The notes beneath the pieces were generated by a model. The model did no database searches. It was not told where the DNA came from and worked only from the letters and a program-made list of their open reading frames with translations. Source: Pedobacter cryoconitis (lineage in GTDB: Bacteria; Bacteroidota; Bacteroidia; Sphingobacteriales; Sphingobacteriaceae). Taken from it: 64,000 nt of DNA. Below, piece after piece: positions 59,648-64,000 of this stretch. Location: positions 62,001 through 126,000 of the forward strand of contig NZ_JACHCE010000010.1 of NCBI RefSeq assembly GCF_014200605.1, written 5' to 3'. The position numbers were made by a program, and so were the translations under genes. Each line of letters starts with the position of its first letter. The first letter of the stretch is position 1.

Positions 59648-61684
59648 ATGCATCAGGGCCACTCTTTTTTCGGTAAAATTCTACTCCCATTTTCTATAGG
59701 AATATGGGTTTTGCGCGAGACAGAGAACACCAAATTAAATTTGCTAGTTCAATTTTTCACTTTTTTTCTTATTTTTTTATTATTAATAATCAGTGTTTTA
59801 TACAAACCACTTAAAGTTTATAATTACAAATGGTCTATCGCTATTTTAGTAAATATTTCGTTTTTATTTCTGGGGTCATTCTGGTATGTCAATGCAAATC
59901 AGACAACAAATTTCAACAACTTTTCATGTAACCAGGCAGATTTTCTTCGCATCTCTGTAGCCGGGGAACCGCAGCAGCAAGGATCAATTTTAAGATTTAC
60001 AGCCAGAGTTCATACCGCTTACACGGCTGATCAGAAACGTGAAGTAACCGGTAATATATTAGTCTCCCTCCCCTCCGGTTTACATCACCCGGTTAAAATC
60101 CACTATGGCGAAGTTTACTTCATACCCGCAAATTATAAAGCAGTTGAGCCTCCCCATAACCCTGCAGAATTTGATTTCAAATCTTGGCTTGCTTTACAAA
60201 ATATAAACCACCAGGTATTTCTCCAGGCACATGAACTTATCTCTTCAAAAGAAGATAAAGGATTAGCATTAGTCAGGTTTGCACTAGACCTTAGAAAACG
60301 GCAGGTCAGTATATACAGAAAACTAATCAAAGATGATAATGCATTCGCTGTGGCGGCTACACTGATCCTTGGTTACCGGTCAGATCTGAATGCAGAAACG
60401 CTTGCTGCTTATTCCAAAACGGGAACAATCCATGCACTTTCAGTTTCGGGCATGCATGTCGGAATTATTTATATGGTACTCAACTGGCTGTTGGGATGGA
60501 TGGACAGAAAATTAATCTTAAGGTGGACTAAAGTCGCTATCCTGCTTATACTAATTTGGTTCTACACTTTGCTGACGGGATATTCTGCCTCTGTTTTACG
60601 CTCTGCAGTCATGTTATCCATGTTTATCCTTGCAAAATCTGTTCACAGGAATGCAGACAGTTATCATATTCTGTATTTCTCTGCTTTCTGTCTTTTATTA
60701 TGTAATCCATTCTTAGTGTGGGATGTAGGTTTTCAGCTTTCTTATATGGCTATTCTGGGACTAATTTATTTACAGCCAAAGCTGGAAAAACTAATCACAT
60801 TCAAGGCATACTGGTTGAAAAAACTCTGGAGCCTGATCACGGTTTCTGTGGCAGCGCAGATTTTCACTTATCCCCTTAGCTGTTATTATTTCCATCAGTT
60901 TCCTGTTTATTTTATTCTCAGCAACTTATTCATTACAATTCCAGTTATACTTTTAATGTATACAGGCATTATACTCTTAATGTTTCGCTTATATTGGATC
61001 TCACCGCTATTTGAATGGTTAATTATTTTTATGAACCGTGGCCTGGAAAAGATTGCGGGCCTCCCCTACTCCAGTATTCATCCGATCTGGTATTCCAAAA
61101 CCGAGCTCATTTTGCTTTGCCTGTTTCTATTTTTTCTCTTTGCTGCTTTCTCACAAAAAAACAAACATTTATTCGCTGTTTCTTTAGGCTTGTTTTGTGG
61201 TTTTCAAGTTCTCCTTATCTACGATAAAATCAAGGCAGCAAAGCAACAAAAAATCATTCTTTTCACTTTAAAAAGAAATTACGGTGCAGCATTTATCAGT
61301 TCGTCAAAGGCAGTACTGGTCACTGATTTGAAACCGGCCGATAAAGCTTTCAAGTTCCATATACAACCTGCTCTGGATGAATTAAAGATCAGGAAGATTA
61401 CCTGTTTGAAATGGAATGAAAGTATCCATACAGGAGACCTTGTTATCAAAGAACATCAGTTACGGTTCAGAAACTTTACTGTACTCCTGGTTGATTCAGC
61501 TTTTAACTACCAAAGAATTGGGAATAAGCCACTATTTGATGCGATATGGATACACAAATCAGCCCGGGTAAAAATAGAGGAACTGAGACAGGATATCGGA
61601 TTTAACAGCATATGGACAGCTGCGCGCAATAGAAATTTTGTTATTCAGCCTGAGGGGATTATAGAGCTGAATTCTCCTGAATGA
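59648..61684 (+). CDS. comEC: ComEC/Rec2 family competence protein
   Basis: A 678-residue inner-membrane DNA-uptake channel. An N-terminal part with two helices and an OB-like DUF4131 domain (about 1-190) is followed by the competence domain with 'IHALSVSGMHVGIIYMVLNWLLG' (near residue 265) and 'LTGYSASVLRSAVMLSMFILAKSVHR'. About ten membrane helices are predicted. The C-terminal region (about 540-678) lacks the HxHxDH metal motif of the metallo-beta-lactamase domain found in longer ComEC. It is six bases after the HhH gene. It moves single-stranded DNA into the cytoplasm during natural transformation. Confidence 0.92.
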   Translation: MHQGHSFFGKILLPFSIGIWVLRETENTKLNLLVQFFTFFLIFLLLIISVLYKPLKVYNYKWSIAILVNISFLFLGSFWYVNANQTTNFNNFSCNQADFLRISVAGEPQQQGSILRFTARVHTAYTADQKREVTGNILVSLPSGLHHPVKIHYGEVYFIPANYKAVEPPHNPAEFDFKSWLALQNINHQVFLQAHELISSKEDKGLALVRFALDLRKRQVSIYRKLIKDDNAFAVAATLILGYRSDLNAETLAAYSKTGTIHALSVSGMHVGIIYMVLNWLLGWMDRKLILRWTKVAILLILIWFYTLLTGYSASVLRSAVMLSMFILAKSVHRNADSYHILYFSAFCLLLCNPFLVWDVGFQLSYMAILGLIYLQPKLEKLITFKAYWLKKLWSLITVSVAAQIFTYPLSCYYFHQFPVYFILSNLFITIPVILLMYTGIILLMFRLYWISPLFEWLIIFMNRGLEKIAGLPYSSIHPIWYSKTELILLCLFLFFLFAAFSQKNKHLFAVSLGLFCGFQVLLIYDKIKAAKQQKIILFTLKRNYGAAFISSSKAVLVTDLKPADKAFKFHIQPALDELKIRKITCLKWNESIHTGDLVIKEHQLRFRNFTVLLVDSAFNYQRIGNKPLFDAIWIHKSARVKIEELRQDIGFNSIWTAARNRNFVIQPEGIIELNSPE

Positions 61685-61753
61685 AACACGTAAATTTATT
61701 TATTTAGCATGTATCCGCTGTTTATTTATCTTTGCAAAAAATTTTATAAAACA

Positions 61754-62338
61754 ATGAGTGAAATTAAACAATCTCCAGTCCTGAAACATATTGTAAGCGT
61801 AATTAAGAATGCCATAGCAGATTCTAAAGTTGAAGTGCAATCTGAAAGCGTTTCAATTATAAAAGATGGGAATGATTCAATTCATATAACGCATTTATTT
61901 GATAGCACTGAAAATATCGATACCATCTTCTTTACTGATAAAAAAGAAATATTGTTTAGCGAAGATCTGTTAGAAACTTTACAGGATATAGAAGACACAG
62001 CTAAATCTGATGCAGGTTTGAAAAAATCATTAAAAGCTGCTGCTATAGTTGTCAATGATCTGAGCATTGAAATGGATTTTATATTCCAGGCTGCAAGAGC
62101 TGCATTTGATGAACTAAGTGATAGCTATGAATTTGTAAAAGCAACAGAAAAAAACATAGAGGAGTTAACTGCTCAATTTAAATTTGGGGACAATAAGTTT
62201 GACCTGACCATTAAGAATGTGTCTGATAAAATTCATATTGGAGCTCAGGTAAATAGTGCAGTAACCCCAGCGGTGACAAAAACTATTGAAGCAGATGTAG
62301 CCAAGATTGAACAGGCATTAAATAAGATGTTCAAATAA
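61754..62338 (+). CDS. hypothetical protein, 194 aa
   Basis: A 194-residue soluble protein that I do not recognise. ATG 61754 is used because the product then starts 'MSEIKQSPVLKHIVSVIKNAI'; the upstream frame to 61709 has no better context. It is rich in acidic and small residues with two similar-looking helical parts and 'AAIVVNDLSIEMDFIFQAARAAFDELSD'. It has no signal or membrane segment. It stands alone before a strong terminator and after comEC by 69 bases, and may share its transcript. Confidence 0.72.
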   Translation: MSEIKQSPVLKHIVSVIKNAIADSKVEVQSESVSIIKDGNDSIHITHLFDSTENIDTIFFTDKKEILFSEDLLETLQDIEDTAKSDAGLKKSLKAAAIVVNDLSIEMDFIFQAARAAFDELSDSYEFVKATEKNIEELTAQFKFGDNKFDLTIKNVSDKIHIGAQVNSAVTPAVTKTIEADVAKIEQALNKMFK

Positions 62339-62356
62339 GAACCGAAAATTAAAAAG

Positions 62357-62394
62357 AAAAGGCACCTTTTAACTCTGTTAAGGTGCCTTTTTTT
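62357..62394 (+). terminator. rho-independent terminator
   Basis: AAAAGGCACCTT pairs with AAGGTGCCTTTT (12 bp), loop of 11 bases, then a run of T to 62394. It ends the upstream gene and separates it from the enoyl-CoA hydratase gene. Confidence 0.92.
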
Positions 62395-62491
62395 ATATTA
62401 ACAGATAAATTAAACTGATTGTATATATGGTTTCAGGAAAAAATAAGAGATATTTGATTTACATAAAATAATCAATATACATACAAAATTC

Positions 62492-63271
62492 ATGACATCA
62501 CCACTGGTATTATATACAGTTAATGAACGTATCGCTACAATTTCATTAAACCGGCCCGACAAACGTAATGCCTTTAATCCGGAACTGGTAAGCGCACTGA
62601 CAGCGGCATTACTGCAGGCATCTGATGATGAAGAAGTGAAAGTGATCATTTTAAAGGCCATTGGAAGCACTTTTAGTGCAGGCGCTGACCTTGCCTACCT
62701 GCAACAATTACAAAATAACACACACGAAGAAAACGTCCGGGACAGCAATAACCTGAAAACTCTTTTCACCACAATCTATTATCTGCCCAAAGTAGTCATC
62801 GCACAAGTTGAAGGCCATGCAATAGCTGGTGGATGCGGACTGGCTACGGTTTGTGACATTACTTTTGCTGTTCCTGAAGCTAGTTTTGGTTATACAGAAG
62901 TAAAACTCGGCTTTGTTCCGGCCATAGTTTCCTGCTTTTTAATGCGAAAAACAAGTGAAACCATAGCAAAAAAGATATTATTGACAGGTGATTTATTCTC
63001 AGCCGAACAAGCACTGGCTTATAATTTGATTACTTATGTAACAAATAAGGAAGATATTGATCAAAAGGTACGGGATTTTGCGCAGAAGCTTTGCGAAGAG
63101 GCATCGGGAAACTCCTTAATGGTAACTAAACAACTGATTGGTCAGACTACTAACCCGGAATTGGAAAAGAGTTTGAACTTAGCGGTACAAATTAATGCGC
63201 GGGTTAGAGAAAGCGAAGACTTTAAAAAAGGGATCGCTTCTTTTATCAGCAAGGAAAAAATTAAATGGTAA
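62492..63271 (+). CDS. enoyl-CoA hydratase/isomerase family protein
   Basis: A 259-residue crotonase-fold enzyme. The CoA/oxyanion hole is in 'STFSAGADLAYLQQL' and 'QVEGHAIAGGCGLATVCDITFAVPEASFGYTEVKLGFVPAI'. The residues at the two catalytic positions of enoyl-CoA hydratase look partly kept, since the second block has 'FGYTEVKLG' where the classical enzyme has 'FGQPEIxLG', so the reaction could be hydration, isomerisation or hydrolysis. It acts on an acyl-CoA in the cytoplasm. The stop overlaps or lies close to the next gene's start. No acyl-CoA dehydrogenase or thiolase is in the window. Confidence 0.9.
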   Translation: MTSPLVLYTVNERIATISLNRPDKRNAFNPELVSALTAALLQASDDEEVKVIILKAIGSTFSAGADLAYLQQLQNNTHEENVRDSNNLKTLFTTIYYLPKVVIAQVEGHAIAGGCGLATVCDITFAVPEASFGYTEVKLGFVPAIVSCFLMRKTSETIAKKILLTGDLFSAEQALAYNLITYVTNKEDIDQKVRDFAQKLCEEASGNSLMVTKQLIGQTTNPELEKSLNLAVQINARVRESEDFKKGIASFISKEKIKW

Positions 63272-63288
63272 AAATCAAAAAGAAGAAT

Positions 63289-63960
63289 ATGTTAAAATCA
63301 ATTAAAACAAGTGTACTGGCTGTCATATTAATCAGTACTGCAGTGATTGCACACGCACAGAAAAAGGTAAACGAAGGTACACTTACTTATGGTATCACTT
63401 ACGAACTGACTCCTGAACAAAAATCTATGGCGTCACAACTTCCGGCGGAGACTAAATTCAAATTCAACGGAAATATTTTAAAAATTGAGATGCAGCAAGG
63501 CCCTGCAAAAATCACAATAATTTCTGATGGTGTTCAAAAAAATGGTTTGGTATTGGTTGACATACCTCCTATTCAAAAACAATATGCAGTAAAAACCACC
63601 AAAGAAGAGACGGAACAAACTATGGGTAAAACTCCTGTATTAAGTGATTTCAAAGCAACAGGTGAGAAATTAAAGATTGGTAACTACAATACAGAGAAAT
63701 ATACTTACAAAGATGATAAAGGCACTCCTTTTGAACTTTGGGCAACAACTGAAATTCAATTACCAGAAGGAATTATCGGTGAAGAGTTCAAAACAGTAAA
63801 AGGAACTCCTATTAAATTCACCCGTGTACAAAATGGTGTAAAAGCAGTTTTAACAATCAAAGCTTTAGCTGAAGATAAAGTTGGCCCATTATCACTGGAT
63901 GTACCATCCGAATACGAAGTGACCACTATGGATGCTTTAAGAGCAATGGGCGGTCAATAA
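63289..63960 (+). CDS. secreted DUF4412-like protein, 223 aa
   Basis: A 223-residue exported protein. ATG 63289 is chosen because the signal peptide then begins correctly ('MLKSIKTSVLAVILISTAV' ending 'AHAQ') and an AAGAAG sequence lies just upstream. An earlier in-frame start at 63265 would overlap the hydratase stop. The body is beta-rich: 'GTLTYGITYEL', 'KFKFNGNILKIEMQQGPAKITIISDGVQKNGLVLVDIP', 'TGEKLKIGNYNTEKYTYKD' and 'ELWATTEIQLPEG', a pattern like the GLPGLI/DUF4412 group whose role is unknown. It should be in the periplasm or outer-membrane face. Confidence 0.78.
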   Translation: MLKSIKTSVLAVILISTAVIAHAQKKVNEGTLTYGITYELTPEQKSMASQLPAETKFKFNGNILKIEMQQGPAKITIISDGVQKNGLVLVDIPPIQKQYAVKTTKEETEQTMGKTPVLSDFKATGEKLKIGNYNTEKYTYKDDKGTPFELWATTEIQLPEGIIGEEFKTVKGTPIKFTRVQNGVKAVLTIKALAEDKVGPLSLDVPSEYEVTTMDALRAMGGQ

Positions 63961-64000
63961 AAATTATTTAAACAGCAAAAAAGAGGGTATCCAGAATTTT

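Noticed and set aside
63265..63288. Earlier start of the DUF4412-like protein
   Set aside because: It overlaps the hydratase stop, while the start at 63289 gives a standard signal peptide.
1..64000. tRNA, rRNA, CRISPR, insertion sequence or prophage
   Set aside because: Intergenic gaps are short and show no cloverleaf, repeat array, transposase or integrase.

Overview
This window looks like the chromosome of a Bacteroidota species, most likely a Sphingobacteriaceae member close to Pedobacter. The reasons are the AT-rich sequence, a SusC/SusD pair driven by an ECF sigma factor and a FecR anti-sigma factor, DUF5686, DUF4974 and DUF6660 family proteins, many lipoboxes and 'AQ' signal peptides, weak Shine-Dalgarno sites, and promoters of the Bacteroidota type (TTG, about 20 nt, TAnnTTTG) that can be found upstream of several genes. 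No rRNA, tRNA, CRISPR array, transposase, integrase or phage gene was seen. The genus is an inference.

Layout. 1-8.9 kb: a RidA protein, a MocR-type regulator divergent from a GNAT/peroxiredoxin pair, a VOC protein divergent from an HxlR regulator, a DUF5686 outer-membrane protein, a GyrI-like protein and a cupin/GNAT pair. 9.0-17.5 kb (all minus strand): ECF sigma, FecR, SusC with an STN signalling domain, SusD, a secreted isoaspartyl peptidase and a secreted cyanophycinase. 17.6-25.0 kb: an SDR, an acyltransferase, ferritin, an alpha/beta hydrolase divergent from a LysR regulator, and a membrane protein/LytS/LytTR operon. 25.0-31.9 kb: a frameshifted TonB-dependent receptor with a DUF6660 protein, an acyl-CoA synthetase, an alpha-L-fucosidase and a class A beta-lactamase. 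32.3-35.8 kb: TetR plus an unknown protein, a lipoprotein and an EamA exporter. 35.9-43.7 kb: a CzcCBA-type divalent metal efflux operon and its two-component system. 43.9-49.9 kb: ClC channel, RluA, a PhoB-like regulator, a TlpA-like protein and GatB. 50.0-54.2 kb: a secreted Gly/Asn/Arg-rich protein, a Fur-family regulator, a Zn/Cd P-type ATPase and a lipoprotein. 54.3-64.0 kb: AlaS, MerR, an HhH outer-membrane protein next to ComEC, an unknown protein, an enoyl-CoA hydratase and a secreted protein.

How the genes work together. The most interesting unit is 9.0-17.5 kb. A surface-signalling SusCD system sits with cyanophycinase and isoaspartyl peptidase, the two enzymes that in series turn cyanophycin into beta-Asp-Arg and then Asp plus Arg. 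This suggests a scavenging locus for cyanophycin or isoaspartyl peptides, analogous to a polysaccharide utilization locus. The second theme is divalent metal homeostasis: CzcCBA with its two-component system and candidate 11-bp-period operator repeats, and Fur-family/ZntA with a shared GCAATGC(A/T)AT motif. The third is DNA uptake: a ComEA-like helix-hairpin-helix domain fused to a probable outer-membrane barrel, six bases upstream of comEC. A 32-bp perfect inverted repeat downstream of czcA and a one-base frameshift in the 25-27 kb receptor are the main structural oddities.
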